A stretch of DNA of 64,000 nt, taken from contig JAGVIE010000038.1 of the NCBI GenBank assembly GCA_020056225.1, positions 25,835 through 89,834 on the forward strand. Direction: 5' to 3'. This document shows positions 46,703 to 55,383 of the stretch, one piece after another. The position numbers were made by a program, and so were the translations under genes. The notes below the pieces were generated by a model that was given only the letters and a program-made list of their open reading frames with translations, made no database searches and was not told where the DNA came from. Source of the DNA: Bacteroidota bacterium. Lineage in GTDB: Bacteria; Bacteroidota; Ignavibacteria; UBA10030; SZUA-254. The first letter of the stretch is position 1; the number at the start of each line of letters is the position of its first letter.

Positions 46703-48155
46703 ACACACCTACTTGTTTATTAAACTCATCGATCAACTTATCAAAATATACGACTTCATCTTCAAATAAACTTGTCCAATATTCCGGATCCCACTGAGCC
46801 AAAATTTCTTCGTACGTTTTTCCCTGTTGCTCTACCCAGGTGTAGTACTTGAGATTGTGAATTGCTTTACGTTCCATATATGTTAATTCTTTGAAGTAAT
46901 CAATACTTTGATGTGCAATCGGAGCGGCATGATCTTTTGCGGCTTCTATCAGAGAATATTTTCCGCGCTCTTTTTCCAATTCCTTCACGCGTGAGCCATA
47001 CATTTCAGCCGAGTCTGTAAACATTGTGAAGATAACATCATCATCATTCAGTTCGAAATATTTTGCCGTCTTTATTGCGGCAAGCATGTTGGCAATACTT
47101 GATATTCCAAGCAATGACAGTTCTTTGTACTTTGTACTTTGTACTCCAATACTTTCTAAATATTTCTTTCCCTCATCTTCATTGAACAATCTAAGCACTC
47201 TCATGCAATCTTCATCATCGATTGCCGCAACTGCATCTGTGTTTCGGACGTTGTGTACCCACGGCACATGTTTATCTCCGATTCCTTCAATGCGATGACC
47301 GCCGAAGCCGTTCATGAGAAGTGTAGGACATTGAAGCGCTTCGGTTGCAACAACTTTCAAATGCGGATATTGTTTCTTTAGATAATCGCCGGCTGCAATC
47401 GTGCCGGCTGAACCTGTAGCAGAGATAAAGGCAGACGCACGACCGGTTTTCATTTTGAGTGATTGAAACACTTCTTCAATAGCCGGACCGGTAACATTAT
47501 AATGCCAGATTGGATTACCGAATTCTTCAAACTGATTGAAAATAATATTGTTCGGATCCTTTCTCAACTCCCAGCATTTATCATAGATTTCTTTAACGTT
47601 CGATTCACAGCCTGGAGTTGCGATTACTTCAGCGCCGATTTCTTTCAGCCAAGTAAAACGTTCCTTTGACATTTCTTCGGGAAGAATTGCGATAGGCGTA
47701 CATCCTAACAAAACGGAATTGAAAGCTCCGCCCCGACAGTAATTTCCGGTCGAGGGCCAAACGGCTTTATGTTTTTCAGGATTGAATTCGCCACTAACAA
47801 GACGTGGCACTAGACATCCAAACGCAGCGCCTACTTTATGAGCACCGGTTGGAAAGTATTTGCCAACAAGTCCAATGATGCGCGCTTTGACTCCTGTAAT
47901 TTCTTTGGGAATTTCGAGATAGTTTACTCCGCCGTATAACCCAGTCTTTATATCATTCTTCCAAGTGATTCGGAAAAGATTGAGCGGATTAACATCCCAC
48001 AAACCGACTTTCGGAAGTCTGGATTTAATCGATGCCGGAATCGTTTCAGGATTTCTCATCTGTTTGAACGTGGGGACAACAATTCCTTTTTCCCGGCAAC
48101 GAGTTGCGGTCTTTTTTACTACTTCAGAATTTATTTTTTTGATTATCTTTGACAT
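46701..48155 (-). CDS. Fold-type II PLP-dependent lyase/synthase, substrate unknown
   Basis: 484 residues of the tryptophan-synthase-beta / cysteine-synthase superfamily. The PLP lysine is Lys107 in PTGAHKVGAAFG. STGNYCRGGAFNS is the phosphate/substrate loop and SATGSAGTIAAGDY the PLP-phosphate loop. It is longer than cysteine synthase (~310) or diaminopropionate ammonia-lyase (~400). Because the region also carries xdh-, preTA- and ssnA-type genes, a lyase role comparable to YgeX in purine/urate catabolism is plausible but unproven. A 5' fragment of a diverged paralogue lies 1.2 kb upstream, beyond the yhcG gene. Confidence 0.75.
   Translation of the reverse strand: MSKIIKKINSEVVKKTATRCREKGIVVPTFKQMRNPETIPASIKSRLPKVGLWDVNPLNLFRITWKNDIKTGLYGGVNYLEIPKEITGVKARIIGLVGKYFPTGAHKVGAAFGCLVPRLVSGEFNPEKHKAVWPSTGNYCRGGAFNSVLLGCTPIAILPEEMSKERFTWLKEIGAEVIATPGCESNVKEIYDKCWELRKDPNNIIFNQFEEFGNPIWHYNVTGPAIEEVFQSLKMKTGRASAFISATGSAGTIAAGDYLKKQYPHLKVVATEALQCPTLLMNGFGGHRIEGIGDKHVPWVHNVRNTDAVAAIDDEDCMRVLRLFNEDEGKKYLESIGVQSTKYKELSLLGISSIANMLAAIKTAKYFELNDDDVIFTMFTDSAEMYGSRVKELEKERGKYSLIEAAKDHAAPIAHQSIDYFKELTYMERKAIHNLKYYTWVEQQGKTYEEILAQWDPEYWTSLFEDEVVYFDKLIDEFNKQVGV
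47124..47144. repeat. Three tandem heptanucleotides inside the PLP-enzyme gene
   Basis: TTTGTAC repeated three times without interruption (21 nt = 7 codons, encoding part of VQSTKYKEL). Gain or loss of one unit would shift the reading frame, so this is a potential slippage site in an enzyme gene. Confidence 0.6.
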
Positions 48156-48164
48156 TTATTTATC

Positions 48165-49313
48165 CTATTTTCGTTTAGTATCTTTTTTATTCTCTGGAGA
48201 TGTTTTAGTTAGCTCAGTTTTAAGTTCTTCGATTGTTGGGAGCTTTCCTTTAAGATTTTTCGGCAGCGAGGTTGTTAATCGATATACTGCTACACCAATT
48301 GGCTTACTCGTATTTCGTAGTGCATATTCAACAACCAATTTGTTTTTCGATTTGCACAGAATTATACCGATGCTTGGTTGATCATTCGACTGACAAAGTA
48401 TATCATCGACAGCCGAAAGGTAGAAGGTCATCTTTCCCGCAAACTCCGGCTGGAACTCTGTAACCTTTAGCTCGATTACAATATAACAGTGAAGCCGTGT
48501 GTGGTAGAAAAGGAGGTCTATATAATAATCCTGCCCGCCGACTTCCAAATGATACTGCTGGCCTACAAATGCGAATCCCACACCCAATTCAATTAAAAAC
48601 TCCTTGAGATGCTCAACAAGAGATTTCTCAAGATCCCGTTCGTTTGCTCTCTCTCTGATGCTGAGGAAATCAAATGTGTAAGGATCTTTTATCAATTGTT
48701 GAGCAAGATCGGACTGCGGAGATAATAATGTCTTTGGAAAATTTGTAATAGCTTTCCCTTGTCGTTTGTACAGACCACTTTCGATTTGATGAATAAGGAC
48801 ATTACGGCTCCAGCCGTTTTCGATCGTTTGTTCCGCATACCAGAGACGTTCATTGGTATTTTTCAATTTTTCAAGCAAAGTCACGTTATGACCCCAGGGT
48901 ATTTCTGCCACAGCTTGTGGCAAAATAACACTAGTTAATTCTCGCACAGGTTGTGCGAGAATTTGAGATTGCTCAAAATAGGATACATAAAGCGCCCTCA
49001 TTCGCCAGATATTACCGGAGGAGAACCCCTGCATATCCGGGAATTCGCGCTGAAGGTCAATTGCAAGCCTTTCAACAATGGACTTACCCCAACCCTCACG
49101 CTCCTGGCGTTCAACAATCATTTTACCGATGTACCAGTATAGCTTGATCAGTTCTCGGTTGACCGAAAGTGAAGCGCGTATTCTTGCTTGAGCTATACGC
49201 TCTTTAATGATCGATAAAAAGCCGGGATAACCGGATGGAATATTCTTCAATTGTGCAACACCTTGTTGCACAATTGGACTTTTCCTCGATATGGATTTTT
49301 TCTTAGCAGCCAT
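48165..49313 (-). CDS. YhcG/DUF1016-type PDDEXK nuclease
   Basis: 382 residues. The N-terminal domain has SVNRELIKLYWYIGKMIVER and the C-terminal PDDEXK fold shows GGQDYYIDLLFYH and YIVIELKVTEF (E-x-K), the predicted metal and catalytic residues. Such nucleases are frequent in mobile and defence-linked loci. The gene begins inside a short leader frame that is the 5' remnant of a PLP-enzyme paralogue, so translation is probably coupled to that remnant. Three perfect palindromes interrupt the coding sequence in frame. It ends 9 nt before the intact PLP gene. Likely horizontally acquired. Confidence 0.85.
   Translation of the reverse strand: MAAKKKSISRKSPIVQQGVAQLKNIPSGYPGFLSIIKERIAQARIRASLSVNRELIKLYWYIGKMIVERQEREGWGKSIVERLAIDLQREFPDMQGFSSGNIWRMRALYVSYFEQSQILAQPVRELTSVILPQAVAEIPWGHNVTLLEKLKNTNERLWYAEQTIENGWSRNVLIHQIESGLYKRQGKAITNFPKTLLSPQSDLAQQLIKDPYTFDFLSIRERANERDLEKSLVEHLKEFLIELGVGFAFVGQQYHLEVGGQDYYIDLLFYHTRLHCYIVIELKVTEFQPEFAGKMTFYLSAVDDILCQSNDQPSIGIILCKSKNKLVVEYALRNTSKPIGVAVYRLTTSLPKNLKGKLPTIEELKTELTKTSPENKKDTKRK
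48906..48922. repeat. In-gene palindrome 1 of the nuclease gene
   Basis: TGCCACA, GCT loop, TGTGGCA: 7-bp perfect arms, encoding part of PQAVAEI in the nuclease. Confidence 0.8.
48937..48963. repeat. In-gene palindrome 2 of the nuclease gene
   Basis: AATTCTCGCACA, GGT loop, TGTGCGAGAATT: 12-bp perfect arms, encoding part of ILAQPVREL. It lies only 14 nt from palindrome 1. Confidence 0.9.
49248..49276. repeat. In-gene palindrome 3 of the nuclease gene
   Basis: CAATTGTGCAACA, CCT loop, TGTTGCACAATTG: 13-bp perfect arms, encoding part of VQQGVAQL near the protein N-terminus. Confidence 0.9.
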
Positions 49314-49404
49314 TTATTGTAATAATCCCTAGCACACGACACTGGTCGGCGGTTTGTTTGATAACTTCGGGATTCAGCTTTTTTATAATTTTTAATGATC
49401 TCAT
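49303..49404 (-). pseudogene. 5' remnant of a PLP-enzyme paralogue
   Basis: An ATG at 49404 opens a 33-codon frame, MRSLKIIKKLNPEVIKQTAD and onward through QCRVLGIIT, that aligns with the first ~28 residues of the intact PLP enzyme (SKIIKKINSEVVKKTATRCR), sharing about 14 of 24 positions. Homology stops where the nuclease gene begins; the remnant's stop codon (49303-49305) lies 8 nt inside the nuclease gene. It is a truncated duplicate, not an independent gene, and it may now serve as a translational leader for the nuclease. Confidence 0.7.
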
Positions 49405-49429
49405 ATTAATTGATAAAAATAGTAGATAA

Positions 49430-50269
49430 TTACGCAAAATTGTTACCAATAAAAGCATTTTTAATCTTTTTCTTGAGTTGTTGGATGCCCAATTCTTTTC
49501 CCAAGGAAAGGTGAGCATTGACAACATCTAATATGTCTAAAGTAAAAAAAGCAGTCGGTCTAGTGACTTCTCTGGCAATAATATCATTAGGATAATATAT
49601 CGGTTCTAATGAATTATTTGAATTATTAAATCTAACATAAAACATACTCGACGTACTTGTGGAATGGCTAATTGCAGAAAGTTTCCAATACATGAGAGAA
49701 TAGTCAAAACTGAGCCCTGCCTCTCTTGCAATAACTTCAATAGTCTTGCCAGACCATTTACTGCCAGTTGGAATTTTCAATTTGGGGTCGAGGGCTTTTA
49801 TGTCTGAGTCGAAAGTTTTAATTTCATTTCCCTTGATATTAACTTTATTTGTATAGTTTTCTTTTTGTGCTGGATAATAATCTATTTGTCTCTTAAGGAA
49901 TTTTAAATACTCATTTGATTCAAACCTACCAAAAAGTAAACTTCGTAATGGTATATCTTGCTCGATGTATCGAATATTTACCAGTAAATCGAAAATTGAA
50001 CGACAAATCAAAGCACTGTCAGTAGCATTCCCAAGTAATATCAATTGTACTATTGACTCAATTCCACTAATTGTTCTAATACAAGCTACTAACAATAGCC
50101 CGTTCCATAATTCACCACCGGTACCTTTCATTTTTATTTGCTTAGACATTGATTTGCCAAGAATATAAATTTGCTCAAGAATATCAAACTCGTTTTTATA
50201 TTTCACTTCGACATTCTTTATAAAACTAGATCTCTCTTTAGTCAATTTATTAATATGGATCTGTTTCAT
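49430..50269 (-). CDS. DUF5677-like protein
   Basis: 279 residues, helical, A+T-rich codon use unlike the flanking preA gene. The order ATDSALICRSIFDLLVNIRYI then LSAISHSTSTSS, with a charged linker between, matches DUF5677-type proteins, which occur in accessory regions and have no established function. No catalytic motif or membrane helix is seen. It lies 10 nt downstream of preA, so it is read by the catabolic operon but is probably an insertion. Confidence 0.65.
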   Translation of the reverse strand: MKQIHINKLTKERSSFIKNVEVKYKNEFDILEQIYILGKSMSKQIKMKGTGGELWNGLLLVACIRTISGIESIVQLILLGNATDSALICRSIFDLLVNIRYIEQDIPLRSLLFGRFESNEYLKFLKRQIDYYPAQKENYTNKVNIKGNEIKTFDSDIKALDPKLKIPTGSKWSGKTIEVIAREAGLSFDYSLMYWKLSAISHSTSTSSMFYVRFNNSNNSLEPIYYPNDIIAREVTRPTAFFTLDILDVVNAHLSLGKELGIQQLKKKIKNAFIGNNFA

Positions 50270-50279
50270 AAATAAAGCT

Positions 50280-51536
50280 TTACTTAAAAACTTTCATCTC
50301 AATACACCCATCCACCGGGCAAACATGTTCGCACAATCCGCAGCCAACGCATCGTTCCCAATCGACTTTCGGGATACGGTTTGGATTACGGTCGATAGCC
50401 ATATGTCCGCCATCGCGGCAGGCAAGATAACATGCTTCGCACTGGATGCATGTTGCTTCGTTGATATGACTGCGAATCTTCCTGCGCGGCAATTCATCAT
50501 GAGTCGCAATATGCGGCAACGCTTTTCTGTAAATATCTTTTACAGATTTGAACTTCATCTCATCAAGATAATGAGACATGCCGCTTTTCAAATCATCAAT
50601 GATTCGGAAACCATAGTGCATTACCGCGGTACAATACTGAACAACACCTGCGCCAACTGCCATAAACTCCACGGCATCGCTCCATGTTGAAGCGCCGCCT
50701 GTTCCAAGAATTGGAATATCAACATTGCGGGCAATCTCGGAAATAGTACGCAGAGTCAGTGGTTTAATTGCCGGACCTGTCATTCCGCTGTAAGTAGATT
50801 TACCATTCAATTGCGGATATGGAACAAACGTTTTTATATCAACACCCATCAACGCCTGTAGCGAATTTGCGGCAGTCAATGCATCTGCACCGCTTCGCTT
50901 CACCGCTTTAGCTACATCCACAATATCTGTAACATGCGGCGTAATTTTTATCGAGACAGGAACTCTTCGCGCCGCTTCCTTCACCCACTTTGCAGTAAGC
51001 TCTGTTGCACTGATACTTTGCGCCAGCATCTTTCCCGGATCTTCACCGATATTTCCTTGCGGACAGGAGAAGCTGCACTCGATGAAATCAACTCCTGCTT
51101 TCTCCAATCGCTCAACTAATCTTTGCCAGTCTTCTTTTCTCCCAGCCATGATACTCGCGGCGATAATTTTTTCTGGAAATTCTTTCTTCAATTTTCTAAC
51201 ATTATACTCAACCTTATCAATATGATGTTCCGAAATCAAATCGATATTACCCATGCCGAAAAGTTTTTTACCATCATGATTGAATGTACTCATCATCGGA
51301 TACGCGAGATCAACAATATTCCCTTCGATTGAAGTTGTTTTAAGAATTGCACCCGCCCATCCCATTTGTAATCCTCGTCGTACGATGTCCAATTCATCTG
51401 TTGACGGTGCCGCAGCAAGTATGAATGGATTTTCCCAATGAAGACCGAGGAAATCATACGATAAATCACGCTGCGGATAGATCGGAATTTCGGAATAAAT
51501 ATTTTCAGAAACCACTTTTGATTTTTTCATTTTCAT
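50280..51536 (-). CDS. preA: NAD-dependent dihydropyrimidine dehydrogenase, subunit PreA
   Basis: 418 residues. FMN-containing dihydroorotate-dehydrogenase-type barrel (GADALTAANSLQALMGVDIK, CSFSCPQGN with the active-site Cys, GTGGASTWSDAVEFMAVGA), then two [4Fe-4S] motifs at the C-terminus: CIQCEACYLAC and CVGCGLCEHVCPVDGC. With PreT it reduces uracil/thymine or oxidises the dihydro forms. The gene start overlaps the stop of preT (ATGA), the usual pairing. Confidence 0.93.
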   Translation of the reverse strand: MKMKKSKVVSENIYSEIPIYPQRDLSYDFLGLHWENPFILAAAPSTDELDIVRRGLQMGWAGAILKTTSIEGNIVDLAYPMMSTFNHDGKKLFGMGNIDLISEHHIDKVEYNVRKLKKEFPEKIIAASIMAGRKEDWQRLVERLEKAGVDFIECSFSCPQGNIGEDPGKMLAQSISATELTAKWVKEAARRVPVSIKITPHVTDIVDVAKAVKRSGADALTAANSLQALMGVDIKTFVPYPQLNGKSTYSGMTGPAIKPLTLRTISEIARNVDIPILGTGGASTWSDAVEFMAVGAGVVQYCTAVMHYGFRIIDDLKSGMSHYLDEMKFKSVKDIYRKALPHIATHDELPRRKIRSHINEATCIQCEACYLACRDGGHMAIDRNPNRIPKVDWERCVGCGLCEHVCPVDGCIEMKVFK

Positions 51537-52807
51537 TTTTTACCTGCTAAAATTTTATGGATAGCATGTGCCGCCTGTTTACCATGCGCCACCGATTGTA
51601 CGATTGTCCCTTCGCCCGATATCGCATCACCTCCGGCAAAAACAGATTTCATGGATGTTTGATAATTTTTATCGACAGCGATGAATCCCTTACTGTTACG
51701 TTTGAACCGGTTGACAATATCAGAAGCAATCGATTGTCCTATAGCAATTATAACTGTATCGGCTTCAAGTATGAAATCGGAACCTTTGACTTCAACCGGG
51801 ATTGGGCGACCCGATTCGTCTTTCTTTTTCGAAAGCGTTGTACGGCGACATTTAATGCCCGAAACCTTCTTCGTTCCAACAATTTCAAGAGGATTTGTCA
51901 TGAAGCGGATTTCAACTCCTTGCTTCCGCGCTTCCTCAAGTTCGCTCTTCCAAACTTTCATTTCAGCTTCACTTCTCCTGTAAATCAAAATTACTTCGAA
52001 AGCGCCGAGCCGCTTCGCCGTTGCAGCCGCATCAAGAGAAACGTTTCCGCCGCCGACGACCACGACTTTTTTGCCGACAGACATTTTTTTCTGTTTCACT
52101 TTTGCGGCTTCGAGGAATTTGAGAACCGGATAGACTCCACTCAAATTTTCACCCTTCAATCCTAAAGGTCTGTCCTTACCAAGTCCGACACCTAAATAAA
52201 TTGCGTCGAATTTATTTTTAAGTTGACTGAACTTCACATCGGTTATTTCTTCTTTCTTAACAGAAAAATATGTTGATAAGAATTTTAAATCATCTTGCAA
52301 CTCATTTTCAGTCAAACGAAATGATGGAATGCTGTTCTTAGGAACTCCACCCAATACTTTTCTATCAAACAAAGTAACTTCACGCCCTAATTTTGCAAGT
52401 TCGAAAGCACACCCGATTCCTGTCGGTCCGCCACCTATAACTGCAACTTGTTTGCCGGATTTAGGAAATGGCTTCACTTGGCTGAACTTCTTTCGTGCTT
52501 CGGATTGTGTTGCATAGAAATGAAGTTCACGAATTTGAATCGGCGTATCTTCGTTCGCGCGGTTGCAAACAGACTGGCAATAAACTTCTTCAGGACAAAT
52601 TTTTCCGCATACGTTTGCCATAGCATTGGAAGTTTTCACGACTTCCGCGGCGCCGCGTATGTTACCCGATTTAATCATCGAGATGAAAGTCGGAATTTGA
52701 ATGTGCGTAGGACATGCCTGTACGCACGGAGCGTCAAAGCATTGCAAACATCTCTCTGCTTCTACCCGGGCTTGTTGGTTGGTCATTTGTATTTGGTCAT
52801 TCGTCAT
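51533..52807 (-). CDS. preT: NAD(P)-binding flavin subunit PreT
   Basis: 424 residues. The N-terminal part carries the four-cysteine clusters CLQCFDAPCVQACP and CGKICPEEVYCQSVC, followed by an FAD fold (VAVIGGGPTGIGCAFELAK) and a pyridine-nucleotide fold (VVVVGGGNVSLDAAATAKRLG). It supplies electrons to PreA. Two ATG codons in frame (52807 and 52786) and an upstream run of ATGACC-like repeats make the exact start uncertain; conservation begins near the second. The layout is also that of the small subunit of glutamate synthase, but coupling to preA decides for PreT. Confidence 0.9.
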   Translation of the reverse strand: MTNDQIQMTNQQARVEAERCLQCFDAPCVQACPTHIQIPTFISMIKSGNIRGAAEVVKTSNAMANVCGKICPEEVYCQSVCNRANEDTPIQIRELHFYATQSEARKKFSQVKPFPKSGKQVAVIGGGPTGIGCAFELAKLGREVTLFDRKVLGGVPKNSIPSFRLTENELQDDLKFLSTYFSVKKEEITDVKFSQLKNKFDAIYLGVGLGKDRPLGLKGENLSGVYPVLKFLEAAKVKQKKMSVGKKVVVVGGGNVSLDAAATAKRLGAFEVILIYRRSEAEMKVWKSELEEARKQGVEIRFMTNPLEIVGTKKVSGIKCRRTTLSKKKDESGRPIPVEVKGSDFILEADTVIIAIGQSIASDIVNRFKRNSKGFIAVDKNYQTSMKSVFAGGDAISGEGTIVQSVAHGKQAAHAIHKILAGKK

Positions 52808-52848
52808 CGGTCATTCGTTATTTGTGTTGGATCGTTGGTTGTATTCAA

Positions 52849-54062
52849 TTACTTAATTAATGCCATTATTTTCATCTGAGAATAATTTTCCGCTCTCAAC
52901 CTATAAACATATATTCCGGAGGAATAATCGGAAGCATTCCATATAGCAGTATGTTTTCCGGCGGGCTTTGCATCGTCAACAAGAATTGCTACCCGGCGAC
53001 CAAGCATATCAAACACCTCGAGAGTTACAGATGTCAAAGAAGATAATTGGTAATCGATAGTTGTTACAGGGTTAAATGGATTCGGGTAATTTTGACTTAG
53101 CGCGTAATTAATAAAAGGTTCGTCTCTCAATGCGACTCCGGTTGCTTCACGGACACCGGCAAGCGTGGCAATGGTTCCTAATGCTAACTTAGACATCTTA
53201 TAATAGAAAGTATTGTTGAATGCACTAAGCAAATCACTTGTTTTATGATAGTATAGATTGAAATCGGAAAAAGATTCAATCAACATTATTGCCCCATAAT
53301 TATTCACCCAGAAAGAAGCATGATCACTTGCTTCGCTGCCAGGATTTTTTACCACCGGCAACAGTCCGATGTTATAAGTTGTGTTTACAAAACAAACCGT
53401 ATCCGACAACTCTGACGAATTACCGGTCGAAGATGTATGAATATCCATAGCCATATCGTCATTGCTGTCCCAGGCAATCATATCGAGGTTGATCACGCCG
53501 AGAATAGAATCGCCAAGAGCCGATGCGATGTTTGAATAATACGCGCTTCCGTATAGTCCTTGCTCTTCTCTGTCCCATAGAGCGTAAAGAATAGTGTAAG
53601 ATGTTTGATACTTGCTCAAAATTCTTGCCGCCTCAAGGACAGCAGCCGTTCCGCTGGCGTTATCGTCTGCACCCGGGCAATAGAACCTTTTGGCTGATCG
53701 TCATAATGAGCGCAGATAATGTACATTTGACCTGAATGATCTACGCCGGCTTGAACTGCAAATACGTTTCGACCGCTTGGTGAAAAATCTTGAATTTGTG
53801 GAATTAAACCATAGCTTTGCAGTTTCTGGCTGATGTATAGCGCGGCGATTGCATTTCCCGAAGCAGTATCGTAACGTGAGGCAATTGTATACTGCGTGTC
53901 GTTTATGGTTACAGGAATTTCCCCGGATAATTCAGAGACAAAATATGTCAAAGAATCAGCGTTGACATTGTTTATAATCGTGGCAACTGTCGGGTCTATT
54001 CCTTGTGCATATAGAGAAAATGTAAAGCACACAAAAAATATAATTGATAGTGTGGTTTTCAT
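52849..54062 (-). pseudogene. Secreted M28 aminopeptidase with T9SS tail, frameshifted
   Basis: Two frames together encode one protein of about 405 residues. The first (53616-54062) has a signal peptide (MKTTLSIIFFVCFTFSLYAQ) and reaches the metal motif CAHYDDQPKG. The second (52849-53619) has the rest: LWDREEQGLYGS, VINLDMIAWD, SDHASFWV and a T9SS sorting domain (NYPNPFNP). The frames differ at CCCGGG, 53672-53677; adding one base restores APGADDNASGTAAV, the family's second metal motif. It is therefore a one-base deletion, real or from assembly. The gene's start overlaps the stop of the iron-sulphur subunit gene. Confidence 0.8.
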
Positions 54063-54538
54063 TCTTTGATTTTCTCTGAAGCATCATTGATCGCCTCAAC
54101 AATTTGCACATAACCGGTACATCGACAAAGATTTCCGGAAATTGCGGTTCGAATTTCTTTTTCATCTGGATCGGGATTTTTATCGAGCAACGCTTTTGCA
54201 CTCATCAACATTCCCGGTGTGCAGAAACCACAGTGAACTGCATCGTGATCCATGAATGATTCTTGGAGTGGATGAAGCTTACTATCCTTTGCCAATCCTT
54301 CTACAGTGAGAACTTCTTTTCCATCTATTTGAGGAACAAGCACAAGGCACGAATTCACCGCTTCACCATCAAGCAAAACCGTGCAAGCTCCGCACTCACC
54401 GATTTCGCAGCCGCATTTTGTTCCGGTCAATCCTAATTCTTCGCGAAGAAAACGAAGAAGCGTTTGATTGGGAGCAACTGAAAATTCGTATGTTCTGTTG
54501 TTGATAACTGTATTTATTTTCACCTTTTTCATAAACAC
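54059..54538 (-). CDS. Xanthine dehydrogenase-type iron-sulphur subunit
   Basis: 159 residues with the eight cysteines of two [2Fe-2S] clusters: CGCEIGECGACTVL with the following NSCLV, then CGFCTPGM and CRCTGY. The small subunit passes electrons from the molybdenum site to FAD. Adjacent large and FAD subunits (10-nt overlap) define a three-subunit molybdenum hydroxylase. Nicotinate or carbon-monoxide dehydrogenases have the same small subunit; the context favours a purine substrate. Confidence 0.92.
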   Translation of the reverse strand: MFMKKVKINTVINNRTYEFSVAPNQTLLRFLREELGLTGTKCGCEIGECGACTVLLDGEAVNSCLVLVPQIDGKEVLTVEGLAKDSKLHPLQESFMDHDAVHCGFCTPGMLMSAKALLDKNPDPDEKEIRTAISGNLCRCTGYVQIVEAINDASEKIKE

Positions 54539-55383
54539 GCCTCCAAAGCTCTCCGGACCAGTACAGCAATCACCGGTTCTTTATATTCTGTTGACCAGCG
54601 TCTGCCTGTATGTGAAATCATAACTTCAGATACCTTTTGTCCCGCTGTAACGAATAATTCTTTCGATGGTTTTTCTCCAATTAATAATTTTTCAGCTTCG
54701 GTAACTCGTCTCCACACGGGAAGTGCGGCACCCGGAACTATGCGGGCATCCGTGATTTTTCCATTTTTATCTTGAGTTAAAATTGCGGCAACACTTAAAC
54801 GTGAAATTGCAAGTGCGTTTCTTCTTCCGAGTTTGATAAACGAACTTTTTGCGTTTGGAGAAAGTTTCAGGAAATTAATTTCAGTTAAAAGTTCCTCCGC
54901 TTGAGCTTTTGTTTGATACGGTTTAACAAACAAATCCGATAGATCTATCTGCCTTGAATTGGCTTTTGATCTCAATGTAATCTTCGCTCCAAGTGCGATT
55001 AGCGGCGGAACCGTATCGGCACAAGTTGCGGCATTCATGATGTTGCCGCCGACCGTTCCCTTGTTTCTAATCTGAGGTGAACCGATAACCGACGCAGCAC
55101 TCATAAGAAGCGAAGCATATTGTTGGATAACTTTTGAAGTTACAATCTCTGAATGCGTGACTAAAGGTCTAAGCACGATTGTTCCATTTGGAGATTCGAT
55201 ACTGCGTAATTCTTTTATGAATGAAATATCAATAACAACTTTTGGTGTTTTGACATTTTGTTTACGCAATTCGATCAACAGGTCTGTGCCGCCCGCAAGA
55301 ATGCGGGCATCTGAACCATATTCAGCTAAAACTGATACCGCTTCTTCAACTGAGTGAACCGCTTTGTACTCGAAAGGTTTCAT
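54529..55383 (-). CDS. Xanthine dehydrogenase-type FAD-binding subunit
   Basis: 284 residues. FAD motifs ARILAGGTDLLIELRKQ and IRNKGTVGGNIMNAATCADT are diagnostic of the medium subunit of molybdenum hydroxylases. The gene overlaps the large-subunit gene by 4 nt and the iron-sulphur gene by 10 nt, so the three are translated together. Confidence 0.92.
   Translation of the reverse strand: MKPFEYKAVHSVEEAVSVLAEYGSDARILAGGTDLLIELRKQNVKTPKVVIDISFIKELRSIESPNGTIVLRPLVTHSEIVTSKVIQQYASLLMSAASVIGSPQIRNKGTVGGNIMNAATCADTVPPLIALGAKITLRSKANSRQIDLSDLFVKPYQTKAQAEELLTEINFLKLSPNAKSSFIKLGRRNALAISRLSVAAILTQDKNGKITDARIVPGAALPVWRRVTEAEKLLIGEKPSKELFVTAGQKVSEVMISHTGRRWSTEYKEPVIAVLVRRALEACL

Noticed and set aside
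49303..49527. A 74-residue independent gene
   Set aside because: Its upstream part overlaps the DUF5677 gene in another frame, and only its last 33 codons carry homology, to the PLP enzyme. It is called as a remnant starting at 49404.
53616..54062. Two separate peptidase genes
   Set aside because: The two frames supply complementary halves of one M28 metal site, and a single added base joins them; two genes would each be inactive.
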